64,000 nucleotides of DNA from Sipunculus nudus (Eukaryota > Annelida > Sipuncula > Golfingiida > Sipunculidae), in the NCBI GenBank assembly GCA_026874595.1, contig CM049317.1, positions 51,975,618 to 52,039,617 on the forward strand, read 5' to 3'. The notes under the pieces were generated by a model, which saw only the letters and a program-made list of their open reading frames with translations, did no database searches and was not told the origin of the DNA. A program made the position numbers and the translations under genes. Shown one piece after another: positions 40,811 through 54,191 of the stretch; the stretch's first letter is position 1; the number at the start of each line of letters is the position of its first letter.

Positions 40811-41769
40811 TGGGAGCCAGTTTTTTTGCAAATGAAGCAGATACCGGATCCAAAAAAAGGAAATACTTTGAAGGATAATTTTCTCTGGCTTCATAATTAA
40901 AAACGACATGTTTCAATGTACGTGTTAATTCATACTTTTTTCCTCAAGCTAGTAATTCATTATATTCTTAATGCTAACTTTAAAGCCGTCACAGTTTCTG
41001 GCGTTAATTACGAACACTATAAACCATATCAACGAGAAGTTATTCTTATAAATATTGATTAAAATTTTTCCCGTAAAAATAACATGTGACTGAAAATTTC
41101 TATGAGGATTTCTACATTTGCAACTTATAGAGATTAATCATTGGTGTATGATTCGATGCGGTTTATGTCTTACTTCGGTTTGAAGATTGACACTTTCTTC
41201 TCTTATGAAGTGCGTGTCTACCCTGCCTCATAGACTTCTATTTAGAAAATAGTAAAAACTGAATCGACGGCATAAAATAATTTGATGCAGCTAATTATCG
41301 GTTTATAACCAGTCTAATTTGACCTTTATTTTTTATCTTTATTCGTTTTGGTACTTCATTTTGTAGCTTTCTTTGTTCCTTGGGAATCAAAACCACCAAA
41401 GCAGCTAAAGTAAACGCAAAAAAAAATGACAGTTATTTGTTCAGCATTTGGTCGCACCTCCGGCCGGGGGGGTGGGGGTTGGGGGTTACCTATCCCTTTT
41501 TATAGGGACTTTGGGCAGGGGTGTTTTTTTAGTGCGACAGAAACCTATAACATAACTATAACTAGAAATCTGGATTCTAAGGAATGCAAACCCCTACCAT
41601 GTGGGCTGCAACAAAAAACGTAATTGTGTTTTCTAATTCATCCTGTACTCCCAGGTTCATTCGTGCAGAAGTTCCCCCATCCCTTGTTTGCATTCACCAA
41701 TTCAGCTCATATTCACAGATCCGTTCGTGCATAAGTGAATGTACACTTTAGAATATTGCTAGAAGTCCT

Positions 41770-41975
41770 TCCTGGACCCGGATCTTGGGCCGGATCGACA
41801 CAAATATTTAAACGTTTCTTCCTTGACCACTTCCCGAAAAGCCCCGAAAATTTCATGAAATTCCGCGCAAGATGATATGAGTTAGGCTGTTAACAAACAC
41901 ACACAAACACACACACACCATCACAAACACTAACAAGAACGGGAATGAACGTAATACCTTCCTGGCGGAGGCATT
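41770..41975 (+). mobile_element. LINE-type 3' tail fragment
   Basis: CCGGATCGACACAAATATTT, CCCCGAAAATTTCATGAAAT, GTTAACAAACACACACAAAC and CCTTCCTGGCGGAGGCATT follow the order of the fragment at 40000, ending in the GGCGGAGG motif typical of that 3' end. It is truncated, with no coding part. Confidence 0.5.
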
Positions 41976-43033
41976 AAAGTGCAGCGCCCCAACCGACACA
42001 ATATAACCTATTTTAACTCTTGTAACTTTTCTCAGTTCTCCTTTGGAGCAAATAGGCATAAGTTAAATCCTTTCACAGCTGCCAAATGCCTATGACCTGT
42101 ACTCTATGCACCCTGGCTGAAGATTTGGCATCCGTTTCGCATCTGGCCATAGATATAACAGCAAAGTTTAATTTTGGTCGGTGAATCGATTCACATTCTT
42201 GTGGTTACAACGGTGGTGCCGTAACCTTTACCTCGTCGACCTTCTGGTTTCTCTTTACATTGTTATCAACCCACCATGTTTCCTTTTTCATTATGTCACA
42301 CTAATTCATTATTTATTTGATTTTGAACCTGCATTGTGTTGGGAATACCAAGACTAATAGCAGGTTGAAATCCCTCTGAAATGTCTGTCTTTGGAATTCG
42401 GTACCACAAGGAACCAACACGACCCATCGAACAACAACATGACGACTTGCAAGACATCCGTGTTTATATTGTCACGAGGTTAATTGGTAAAAGCGAAATA
42501 GGCAAGCTGTTTTCTGTGTATTCGTGTACCCGGATAAGCTTACGGCTTTAAAACGACATTTTGGGAGATACCATATTATTTAGGAGAAAGCACTATATGT
42601 AATGTATATTTAACATACATGGTATGTGAACAGGTCACATTAAATTAATTCATTATTTAGCCATGCTGACATATAAAGTTACCTTTGCGTTTCGTTTGCA
42701 ATACGAGGATATCGGATACGTAATGACGACGTACAGCGTTATATGTACTCGGTATTACGCTGCATATTCAATGTCCGTGACGCAGACGTAAAAGTTAGAA
42801 CATGTTCTAAAACGTCTAAACGTAGCACCTGACGTATTACAGAAACAAATATTATATTTTGCGTTTTGTCTTACATTTTCAATGGTTCGGAGAAACGCGG
42901 TAAAAATTCACGGTTAACGTGATATATGCGGCATTTCCGACAGGTTGTTCAAACTCGCGCATGTCTCAATATCGTGTACACATGATATTACGCGTATTTC
43001 ACATCACAGAAGCGGAACCAAAGGGGGTAGAGG

Positions 43034-43323
43034 CAGGGGCGTCAATATAGGGGGGATGGGGGTATATATCCCCCCCACTTTTTGGCAAGGGGGATATGGT
43101 CAATGTAATCATCATCCCCCCCCCACTATTCAGAAAATAATATTTATATATTTCAAATAAAATATATAAATAAATAGACTTTGGTTCCATTAATGAGTTT
43201 ACTATGAAATATTTATATCTAAACGGTTTAGAATTAACATATTCCTTACTTTTTAAAAATTTATATTTAATTAATATACATTTGATATGGGTCACACAGA
43301 CAATAAAAGATATATATATATAT

Positions 43324-43379
<56 letters not shown>

Positions 43380-43503
43380 GTCTGTTTTATCCCAATTTTG
43401 ACTACCCTCCACGCCTGTCATCGCCCCCCCCCCCCACAATTGCGAGTCATCTACCCATGCTGAGAGTCATCCCCCAACCCTTGAAGATAAATTGACGCCA
43501 CTG
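43034..43503 (+). mobile_element. hAT-like MITE, family H, copy 1
   Basis: It is 470 bp, starting CAGGGGCGTCAAT and ending ATTGACGCCACTG. The flanking 8-mers GGTAGAGG (left) and GGTTGAGG (right) match in seven of eight bases, as expected of a hAT target duplication. Inside lie a CCCCC / GGGGG tract and a (TA)n microsatellite (43310-43374). It shares its middle (TAGACTTTGGTTCCATT and ATATCTAAACGGTTTAGAA regions) with the copies at 52175 and 57445. Confidence 0.85.
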
Positions 43504-43692
43504 GGTTGAGGGGGTCCGGAACACCCCCCCCCCCCTTTAGAGTGGCGACAACCTTTTTTAAGGGGTTCAGACCATTTTTTGCAGCCTGGACCCCCCTCCC
43601 CCTTTTACGGACCTAGGAACTTTTTTTTGGGTTTCATCATTAGTCGTCGTGGGTTGGGCCCCAAGTTTTCCTAATTCCTGGATCCGCCCCTG
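43504..43692 (-). mobile_element. hAT-like MITE right end, CCTGGATCCGCCCCTG
   Basis: The end at 43692 is the inverted form of CAGGGGCGGATCCAGG seen at 24817. The matching left end is not found next to it; it may have been lost when family H copy 1 inserted on its left. Confidence 0.5.
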
Positions 43693-44889
43693 CACCTGGC
43701 GATCGCAGACATATCGTACACATGGCGGTTTATGTAGAGCAGCTTTTAGTAAAGTTATGAACCCATTACTATGTTATTGGCTTTTTAATATAGTTAGTGT
43801 TTTAAAGATAGAATTTATAAAGTATAATTGAAGTTTTTATCAATTAATAATACAATATTTTGAAAATTCGACAGAAAAGAGAAAGGTTCCTTAGATATTC
43901 GACAATGTTATTTCTTCAATTTGAATTGAAGAGTGAGGAATAAACAAACATTGTATCAACAGTTAATGAACGTAACAATAAAGGCAACACAGGTCAAAAG
44001 GTAGACATTTTGGATAAAGGATTTAACCCCGCGTGCTCCATCCCGCAGTAACTCCAGCAAACAACGCTTAGTTCAGCTCTGTCGAACCGTGTTTTGATTG
44101 GCTGTTAACAATGAAACTTCTGCTAACTGACTGTGTCAGAACATTCACGGATTATTTAGAGAGCACTTGAACGGCAAAACATAGAATATTATAATGGCCA
44201 ACTCAGTAAACGTATCCTCTCCCCTCGCCGAGAGACGGGCGTTACCAATCACGCCGCGGTCCCTGTATATGGTTGCCCTTGGGGGTTAAATCTTGAATGC
44301 AAAGCCCCTGCTAGATTGGTTGTAAACACAACATGTAAACTTCATTATTTGGTGTCTCCTCTGGTGGTCAGTTTAATAATCCTTAGGCACTGTAAGTTTC
44401 CGCGGAACACCCTAGCTCCGCGTCTTGGTTTGTTCAGTGTCCGTCGGCAATATAAAGGAAGGGCGCGGTCATTTTATGTCAATACATCTATAAATGACGC
44501 TCCCGGCGAGTGTGTCAGTCATGTGGAACGCTTTAAGATTCAATTTCATTACCCCACTGTGTTGAAAGACATATCCAATGAATAGGAAACATTTATTCAG
44601 CCAAAGATCAGAGGGCACAGATTTTATCGCCATATTTGTCCATCATCACTCAACAGTACATATATGTGCTGAGGACGTTCGTCCGGTCAGCTTGTGAGTT
44701 TATTTTTCCTTATATTTCCTTTTATATGTATTTTATGAAATACTATAATTCTCTATTAATAATGCTAATGTGTGAAATTACACTCTCTGTTGCCGAAAAA
44801 ATATATAAGTTCAGTAGCAACTATGATACTAAAATTTTATCATTTACTTGATCCAAAAAGGCCTTCCCATAGGTTCTTATAAATATATG

Positions 44890-45000
44890 CAGGGGCGTAG
44901 GCAGGATTGAGGTAGGGAGGGGGCCATGATCAGTGGCGGATCCAAAAATTCGAAACTGGGGGGGGGGGGGGGGGGCCTCAAATGCATGTATGGGTACTTA
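44890..45000. mobile_element. hAT-like MITE left ends, overlapping
   Basis: CAGGGGCGTAGGCAGGATT at 44890 and CAGTGGCGGATCC at 44931 are both typical left termini, 41 bp apart, which suggests one inserted close to or inside the other. Right ends were not found. A G run and a (TA)n tract (45001-45058) follow. Confidence 0.45.
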
Positions 45001-45510
45001 TATATATATATATATATAATTATATATATATATATATATACGTGTATATATATATATTATTATTATTATCATACTATACGTTACATATTTTAGTGTATGA
45101 AAATACAGATTTATTTTTCAATTTTCAATTATGAACCATAGTTTCATTAAGGTAAGTTACAGGTACTTGGGGAGGGTATGGGTATCCCCCTCCAATATTG
45201 GGAAATTTTTTGAATATGCAATGTAAAGAGGACATTTTGAGACAATTTTCACAAAAAAATAGGTTTTCCTGTTCCTGGAAGAGGTTCCCTTATGTCTTTG
45301 CGTTATGTAGTCTGTAGAGGGGTTCAATATTATATATTTATATTTCGTCAAAATTAGGATATAAAATTCCAATCGTTTTCAACATGTTAAAGTCAATGGC
45401 ACAAAAGTGCATTTACGTTTATAACTTGCAAAATATTATCTTTTATATGTAATGCTTGGAGTGAAATAACTGATATGTTGAAGTCTTATGTTGAACTTTG
45501 CATTTTACCG

Positions 45511-45585
45511 GGGTCCGTGGTCTCGACAGCACACAGGTCTCTTAAGAGCACAGATCGCGAGTTTCAGTACCGGTATCACTAGATC
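45511..45585 (+). repeat. possible tRNA-like SINE head
   Basis: GGGTCCGTGGTCTCGACAGC and GAGTTTCAGTACC resemble A and B boxes at tRNA spacing, but the arms do not pair well. It is probably a degenerate SINE head and not a functional tRNA. Confidence 0.25.
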
Positions 45586-45999
45586 TGTGAGATTGTTATA
45601 TATATAAATATATATATCTTTTAATTCCACCGGACCCGTGCCAACATCCGTTTTAGAACTGTTAAAAATACCAAACAACTTCTCGTTTTTTCAAGACTAA
45701 TAAAAAGGAAAATTCTACCGAAGATGGTAAGAGAGTCTAATATAGCTCTGTGGTATTATTAATAAAGTTGATAACAAGGATTCCTTGTCAACGGAGCAAC
45801 ACTGGGAACAGCTACCTGAGGTACAACTCCATTCATACCTGTGGAAGGGGACCGAGCACCCGAATGCTGGTGTACAAAAACCTGCACAAAGCTAGTCTTA
45901 AAAAAAGGTGCACTTTTTGTAAGCAAATAAAAACTTCACATAGGAGGTTACTTAGTAGGTTAAATTAATATTTACATCGACAGAGAAGTAGCCATGAAC

Positions 46000-48880
46000 A
46001 CTGACGTCATTTGATATTCCAATGTAAAATGAATAGACTTAGCCAACAGTGATATGGTTGTGAATTGGTCGGTTGTCATATATCTGAGTTTACTTAAAAC
46101 CCCCACGGTCTTCTCATGCTTGGCTCAAAAGAGTTAGACCCTACACGGCTCACCGCTCATACTAAAAGCAGAGTGGTGGATCTATTGCATGACTAAAAAA
46201 GTTGTTAAAATTTTGTTATGTGGCACTCATGCAAAAATCTAACACAAATAGAAAAAAAAGGTGTATCTATGGACCGAATATTTATCTTGGCGCCAGGTAC
46301 AGTCTTTTGTATTTGACGTGACTGAAGATGTTGGAGAGTTCCAACGGACCTTCAAAGACAAAATGTGCGACGTTATCCTCGGGATAAAAAACATAATCCA
46401 ATAGGCTGAAATTGGTCCACGCTCATCACTTAAATTAAAGAATGACCCGTTATGTGAACGGTTTTTTATTATTACTTATTGAATTTACCCTATCTTTGTG
46501 AATACATAGATCTTTATTATAAAAGTCACTTAAATATTACAAATAAAGTTACATTTAACAGACCACAATGTTCCACGTAATTTAAAATATAGAATCTGAA
46601 CATGTTACACATAATTACACACAACGAAGGCATAAAATTAATGAATAAATTATATGTATGTGGATATGTGCGTAGTGTATGTGCTATGGTGAGAGAAAGA
46701 GAGAGAGAACATGCTGAAAACACAGATGATGTTTATTGATGGTGATGGGGAGAGATTGGTAGAGTTTATAAATGAAACTTCAAAGGAACTAAATATTGTT
46801 TATACGATGCAACCTTTCTCTATAACAATGACGTTTAATTGATTAGGAACGTGGGACACTGGAAATGCGGGACGTAGACGGAAAGTAACTTTAAATAGAG
46901 GCATGTTCTTTATCTTAAGATAAATACCGATTCTATAATACCTTTTATTATAGAATAATCAGTATTATATAATAATAAAGAATTTTTCTGTAATGTAATT
47001 GTGACGAAGAGACTATATATAGCTTATCGAGTCGATTATATTGAAACACATCCTGCGAATGGTTCGCCACTCATATTCCTCTCGCATTTTATTCGCTCTC
47101 GCATCTTGGTTTATTATGGCAACTTAACTTCAAAGTTATCTGGACTTCTTTGTTAATGTTAAACAACAGTAAGTTTTCTGTGTATACTCTTTCCATTTAT
47201 AAACATTGAACCAGCATGGCTATTCATACATATATATAAATAACGTTGTACGTTCTTATCAGCTTGAATAATTTTTTGTAACCCTTCTTTTGTATTTCAT
47301 AAAACACTTTTACTCTCTATCAATAATGTAATCGCATGTTTCCAAAATGTTATGTAGCAAATGTGATACTCAAATGTTATCATTCATTTCATTTACAATA
47401 CCCACAGGCTCATAAACGTAAATATGGACACACATAAGTTCTGATGAGTGTAAAATAACCCTGTCCCCGCGGACGTAATAAAACAGCCGCATACTTGTAG
47501 CGTCATATCGACCCTCTGGCATTACGACCAGTTTACTGACGCAGTCGCGGCTAGCATACGTGCCAAAGCAATTAAAGTTCATAAGAACGGGCATTTCCTG
47601 GTGACAAAATAATTTTTTTACTCCGACATAAGGCCTCTGACATCAGTGTGATCGCTATGACACCTCGACGACTCTTCCCGATAGGAAGGCAGCATTTTGA
47701 CACGATATATAGTGGAATCTTGCTCTTCCTTCAGGGTTGTAATGCTGACCATGCGAAAAACATTTATTTATATCGCATTCAGATCAAATGATTTCTCTCT
47801 GTTGTTCTTAAAATGATTTTATATCTATTTAAATTTCATCTAGTATTTCTAATTATCATTAATCACTTTCTGAAAAAGTTAGCGTCGTAACTGTTATCAA
47901 TCGGCGTTTGAATATGTGTTTATCATTTTATCAAGTTTAGCAATTTCCAGGAACTTTCACGGAAATGACAAGGAATATTATAATTGTTAAAGGAAAACAT
48001 TTTTAAAGTCTATTTTTGTTAATCATGTCACTTTACTTCATATCTATTATTTTATCGTGCGGAATATCCAGGAAATGAAATGATATTTTAATCAGTAATT
48101 TAACTTGCTCATTTAATTTCACATTTAAAACATATAGCGGAAATTCTCTCTGAAGTCACCGTATCTCCTATTTTTATATCATGATGTAATATCTTTTGCC
48201 AATCAATATGAACAAGTATCGAAAGTGTTTCTTTGATATTATATAAACGCCCGCTCTGCCAACCCATCCAGTCCTTTATATACACAAATATATGTCACGA
48301 AGTATTAAATTATATACCTATTCAATTTCATTAGATATGATATAAAATTATTCATTATAAGCCAGAAAGCAGCTTATCGATTCGGAGAGCCCTAATAGAT
48401 CGTATATACAGAAGAGTTTTGATTTTGTGTTAGCGATCACGATTTTTCCGGAAGGACTCCCACGCGAGATTACAACAGCCCTAGCGGCAGAGTAAACAAA
48501 CACCAAACAATCACGCTGAAAGAACACATGGTCCATGGCCATTCTCTTGACCGGCCACGTAAGGTAAGTATAAAATAGAACCCAGTGCGTGTTTTCTTCT
48601 GCGTCACTCTGGGTTTAATAAAGCTTTAATTTGTTGTAGCGATTGATATGATAATGAGAACGACTATGACGACAATCATGATTAAAACATTAATGAAGAT
48701 GAGTAAACGTTGCTGATGAACCTGAAGGTGATGATGTTAGTTTTGGTGATAATGTGTGTTATGGCAGTAGCGACATAAATGGATATATAACGAGATTAGC
48801 ATGGACATGGACAACAATAATAATGACTTTAATTTTAGTTTTAATGATGGATATATAAGTGTAATGAAAATAAGATTACG
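46000..48880. other. no recognisable gene or element
   Basis: AT-rich sequence with a GA-rich stretch near 46690-46706 and open frames under 75 codons. A donor-like AAGGTAAGTA at 48561-48570 has no partner that I can identify. Confidence 0.45.
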
Positions 48881-48890
48881 CACACTAAAG

Positions 48891-48954
48891 ATTGTTTCAC
48901 GTGCTGATTGTTTCACATGCTGATTGTTTCACATGCTGAGTGTTTCACGTGCTG
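48891..48954. repeat. 16-bp tandem repeat, four copies
   Basis: ATTGTTTCACRTGCTG repeats four times; the last copy begins AGTG. Each unit holds an E-box-like CACRTG. The short array is clean, with two alternating forms (CACGTG and CACATG). Confidence 0.9.
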
Positions 48955-49544
48955 TTGAGTACACATACAGAACAAGAATGCAATTTTCTAATTTAACGTT
49001 AAAATAAAAAATTCCGTGCAATTGTGCCGTTTTGGAGGGAAAATACCAGACGCATGAGCTTCAGTTCTATAAATAGTGCATATATATAAATAACTTAAAG
49101 ATATTCAACGGAAACTTTTACAGACATAATTATATCTTTAATTAGGAATGGCAAGAGTACCAATAAGGAAACATTCAAGGACTTTGAACTAACACTCTGC
49201 TCCCCCCCCCAAAAAAAAAAAAGGGGGGGGGGACTCGATTCCGTTGAAATTTTCCCTTTGAAATTATGATTCCTGTACAAAAATGAAAAATTATATGTAA
49301 TTATTCAGAGAAGAAGTTGGTAATAGTGCAATTTTATAATTGTGAAATATACAGCTACATATATCAAAGCCTTGTCTAAAAATGGCGGGTTTTAACATCA
49401 GAGGAGGGGTTTATATTGATTTGCGATCTATTTTAGGTTTCCAGTAATGAATAAATTTAAGGTAAGGTATTGACAGGAAAGTTAATAATATCGATTCTCG
49501 GTGCAAAATTATCATTACCAAATAATTTGAATTTATTTTAAATA

Positions 49545-49955
49545 TTTTTTTGGTGGAGGTAACCGCCTCTATTTTTTAATACTGACTTATCTAATTCTTA
49601 AGCCAAGTATTTACATCTGCAGAGTTCTATTTCGGTCTGGGACTACGTGACAGGGCGGTAGCACTCACTTCCTGTCATTTTATTTTATATCCTGGTGTCA
49701 CCAGGGCCCGGTGTCTACCGCACCTGCAGGTCCTGGGTGTGTTATCATACCCATTGCTGGGTCATAACACCGAGGAACCTCCCAAAGACGCACTCGTATG
49801 TGAGTGATACACGGCTGTTGGGTACAGCCTTCCCATTAAGCCTGCAGAGCGCTCACCCTGGGTTGGGGCCCACCTTGAAAATATCACCGCTCCTCGGCTG
49901 AGACCTGAACTCACGACCTCCCGGGTTTGAGTCCTGTGCTATATCCATAAACCAC
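49545..49955 (-). mobile_element. tRNA-headed SINE, family F, near full length
   Basis: On the minus strand it begins near 49955 with TATAGCACAGGACTC (A-box-like) and GTGAGTTCAGGTCTC (B-box-like). It continues through a body of about 250 bp and ends near 49545 with CCCTGTCACGTAGTCCC ... GAGGCGGTTACCTCC and an A/T run. The last ~125 bp recur as 5'-truncated copies at 51121 and 54835, which fits reverse transcription from the 3' end. Confidence 0.6.
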
Positions 49956-50850
49956 ATTTGTAATGAAAACAGAGCCTGATTATTTATTTAAATAGCCGTG
50001 CCTTTCAGCAATGTCGTCAAGGCATGACACGTATCGCATTTCTTGCGAATAAGCTGGTAAAAAGCTATGAGTTTCATGTTCATATAATTAGCATAAGTAA
50101 ATCGCGTGTTGCTAACATGCCATGCTTTATAAATAATCTAAAATTGCGTTTGGTTTGTCTATGTAAATCGATGGAGATTAAATTTATTGTTTAAAATCGA
50201 ATTATTTTTCAGGGCAATCGATAATCGCCTTTATTCTTAATTTCAATCGTTACGCAATAACGTCCTGTTGGACCGAGCAATATATAGGTATGACCATCTA
50301 CCATGCCATCCCCGGTGAATTGTCAATATTTCCTAATATCGATGTATTTTGCGTATATTCTGGGTCGGGTGGGGCCATCAGGACACTGGGCAGATATCGA
50401 AAAACAATTATAATATCTTTATGCCCTAGGTCCGATGGTGTGAAGTAAATATCAAAACCGTTGGGCCGCTGGTAATAAATTTGGACCGCTTTCACTCATA
50501 TTTCCCAGGCCTGTTTTCCTACCCCAAGTCCGGGCCCCTGCGCATATGTCTGCAAAGTTAAAAGTGTTCCTGACTGAAGGACACGTTTCTCACACAACAA
50601 GGTCGACTTCGAGACAAGGTGTAAAAGGAATAAAATTCACAATGACCAGACAATTGTATATACAATATACCTGGTGACGCGGGATGAATCTGTAGCGACA
50701 GAACGTTACGTGCTTACTGAGTGTACAAGAGGCTGTCCGGATCTTTACACAGCGGGTCGTGGTCATGTCTCCCGGAATAAAAGCCTCTCGATAGGTTTAT
50801 AATGTACTCTGCGAGTCCACACCCAAATGCCCACTGCGTGAGTCTGTAAC

Positions 50851-50866
50851 AAGCTTGGCCAAGCTT
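50851..50866. promoter_or_regulatory. 16-bp perfect palindrome AAGCTTGGCCAAGCTT
   Basis: It is a perfect inverted repeat with no spacer. It lies about 45 bp after a TTTATAATG motif and about 120 bp before a GAG/GTAAGTA donor-like site. It could be a binding site in a promoter, or coincidence. Confidence 0.35.
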
Positions 50867-51120
50867 TTCAGCTCGTACAAAGATTGTCTGTACATTGGAT
50901 TCTGTTTACTGTTCTTGTCCACTCATTCCTACGCTGCAAGTTCCTTGTGTCAAGGCGTCATGCGAGTTTTATTTTGAACTAACGTGAGGTAAGTAATCCC
51001 GTGCTCTTTATTATCAATTCCACTGTTTCTCCCAGTTTCACAAATATTCGTCTACTGTTCAATGATTAGCCTTTCGTAATAATACATTTTGTAATCAATG
51101 AAATGATTCAACTTATAAAA

Positions 51121-51250
51121 TGAGAGTAAACGTGTGATACTGCCCTGTCAAGAAGTCCGATACCGGACTTGAATTCTGAAGATGTACATATACTTATTTA
51201 ATTTAGCATTAAAAATTGGAGCGGTCACCTCCAACAAACAATATTTGAAA
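51121..51250 (+). mobile_element. family F SINE 3' fragment
   Basis: GTGATACTGCCCTGTCAAGA, TCCGATACCGGACTTGAATT and GGAGCGGTCACCTCC match the 3' end of the SINE at 49545-49955. It is 5'-truncated. Confidence 0.65.
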
Positions 51251-52174
51251 AAGAAAATCAAATCTTAAACTGAATGTTAAAAGAAGAACAATTTGATGAA
51301 AAAATATTGTTTATTAGCCAAATATTGAGATAAGATTTTAATTTCACATTTAAATTATAATCGTTAAAATTTCGCAATTTTAATTTTTCATGAAGGTTCC
51401 ATTTTGGCGATCTCACCAAACAATAGCCCTCAAAGAGATATATATTATCATATGAACCAATAATATAAAAAATAAGTGCGCAAAATCGTGAAGATTGGAC
51501 GGTAAAGCATGGGAACATCGAACTAGCGGATTTAATTGTTTCATTGGTAGTAGATCATTTGAAAGATCAGATTATAATATCAATCTTTGTATTATGGATA
51601 ACATACAAGGTCTATAAATAATTAAAATAAAATTCAAATCTTGACAAGCCGGCTCTTATTCACGATGGATTTATTTTCGCTTTCTGGCTTGCCACCAGAT
51701 GCCCATGTTGAATTTGTTTTAATTATTTAAGCGGCTGTTTCGATCCTTATAGTCATCAACAAAGCTTACGTCATGTATACATGTTTCGAACGGCTGTTGT
51801 GTGAAGAAGGAAAGTGGATAACGCGGCTGGTCACAAGACTTGCGATGAGCAGTATACTTTTTCTTCGAGCATGCGCACTGCACGTAACGGTCGTCTGCTG
51901 AAATTGGGTTCTTCAAGCCAGCACTGCGATTTTTTTTCTCAAAGACAGGAAAATATATTAATTTCGTCATTTGAGATATAACAAATAGTCTATTTGCCGT
52001 TCATATAACGAACCCTAAGTGTCAGTGTCAATCGTCGCTAACAGATGTCGCAAGTGTGGTGAAAAAAGGTCTATTAGTTTTTTAGCTCGTTCATAATATG
52101 ACCGGAAATAGAATGCAGTCCCTTACCAGTAGGATCGTATTGTATGGTTTCTGTTACGACCTTGCGCTCTATAT

Positions 52175-52520
52175 CAGGGGCGTGAATACAGAGGGATTAG
52201 GGTATATCCCCCAACGTTTTACCAAGGGGTGAGGGGAGGGGGGGATTGTCAGTGTAATCATTCATCCTGTTTTTCAGATTATAATATTTATAAATTGAAA
52301 TTGAAATATATTTATATTTATAGACTGTGGTTGCATTTCTAAGATTAACATATATAATAGGCCTGTAATATTTCTAAAACTGGTTTAGAATTAACCTATA
52401 CTGGAAACATGATACCTTTTTTCAAACCAAAACTGAATTGCAATATATTTATGATGTGTCAGACAGATTAAAATGTTATAAAATTTTTATGTTTTAAAAA
52501 AAATATTTTTTAATCTGTAT
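52175..52520 (+). mobile_element. hAT-like MITE, family H, copy 2
   Basis: It starts CAGGGGCGTGAATAC and follows copy 1 through TATATCCCCC, TCAGTGTAATCATTC and TAGACTGTGGTTGCATTTC. The right terminal repeat is not recognisable, so the right boundary is a guess. Confidence 0.65.
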
Positions 52521-53446
52521 CACTATAATGCTCTATATATCTTTGAAATAGGTACCTAACGTATATATACCTCACATATATAATATATATGTAATAGATA
52601 TATAATATAGAATATATAATAAAATTTATATTAATATATATTATATATGTAAATATTTATTAAAGCAGATCATGTTTTATGAATGTCCCATAATGTCTGT
52701 GCCTATTTAATTTAGACAGAATTAAGCTCTGTATGGAAAACTTGAAAAAAAATGAATGAACTCACTTTAGGACAACATTACCAACTCCCCCCCCCCTTTT
52801 TTTTACCTTTCCCCCTATCCTGCCCCGCGTGATAAACGAATGCACGGTTCGAGTTACCTTGTGCTCGGGGCCCGCCCTTTTTATAAACCCTTCATAAACC
52901 ATCCGTGCGTGGTTAACACCGTTTAATGACGTATAGAGGCCAAGTTCACACACTCACCAACTTATTGAATGTCCTAAACTAAGTGGTGACCTACAACCAC
53001 GCCCTCTGCTGTCGTGAGGTCACACTATGTAATTGAACTAGTGAAAGCCGTCGTATTTACTCTGCAAGGTCCACAACAAACATAGCGCATGTAGTCCTGA
53101 AAAGGGTAGAGTTATTAAGGGCTGAGGACGACCCCGCCAACTGAACCACTCCCGCGGGAGAAGTATCAGGGGAGTGGTTTGTACGAATGACCCACGAATT
53201 CTTTAGTGCTACCTTCGTACACCTGTAGTTGATAACATACCTGCATACCTTCTGGTGCTGGCTGATCAGGCTTTTATTTCTATACGTACATCTGTTTTAT
53301 ATATAATGTAATAATAAAGGTGTAGCAAACGTATGCAGTATGGAAAAGGTTTCTTTAAAAAAATTAGGTTTTTATACAAGAGAGCGTTTACCTGTATTTA
53401 AACAAACGTATGTACATACACACAAAAACATGCATACACATGTACT

Positions 53447-53452
53447 TTATTA

Positions 53453-53497
<45 letters not shown>

Positions 53498-53504
53498 TTA
53501 TATA

Positions 53505-53551
<47 letters not shown>
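53447..53551. repeat. (TTA)n then (TA)n microsatellite
   Basis: About 50 bp of TTA repeats followed by about 45 bp of TA. Confidence 0.95.
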
Positions 53552-53553
<2 letters not shown>

Positions 53554-54139
53554 AACGTTATACATGTATCCTCAATTGTTTTATAAAAAACTGATTCAAC
53601 AACGCGATTCATAGTGCAAGTCAATATCGTAAAATCTGTTTGATTTGTCTTTTTACTTTTAAACATATTTGCTAGTACTACACCTGAAAAGTAAAATATG
53701 CTCCAGCATATCCTTAGGGTCAAAGCTGGATATTTAATCTATATCGGAAATGTGCAATGACTTCGCATGGCCGCATATATGTATGACATCCAAGCCGCAG
53801 TCATTGCTGTTTGGTGCATTGTGCTATGCACATATTATAATTCTATCTTAAGGAATGCTGGGTATTGTGTACTGTATACATACAATAAACCTGACTGTAC
53901 TGAGGCTCATTCAAAGAGACCGATTAGCGGTGAGAACAAGATAATCAGTCTCGATACCTGGCCAGAATCACGAACAGCCGCAGCTGATCCAATATAACCC
54001 TGTGTGACCAAACGCAAGACAAACAACTGAGCATTACAAAACAGATAATTCATGGATAGGTAGATACCATCTTATATGTATACACAGATATACACACGCA
54101 CGAATACACATACAAGCACTTACATATACCACACACAAG

Positions 54140-54184
<45 letters not shown>
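54140..54184. repeat. (TA)n microsatellite
   Basis: Pure alternating TA, followed by a short GA run. Confidence 0.95.

Positions 54185-54191
<7 letters not shown>

Noticed and set aside
40413-40916. 167-codon open frame on the minus strand, the longest continuous frame in the window
   Set aside because: It is mostly a translation of the 31-bp minisatellite; the plus strand is open too, and the peptide simply cycles with the repeat.
45511-45585. Possible functional tRNA gene
   Set aside because: A- and B-box-like words are present, but acceptor and anticodon stems do not pair convincingly and no clean anticodon loop is seen; a degenerate SINE head is likelier.
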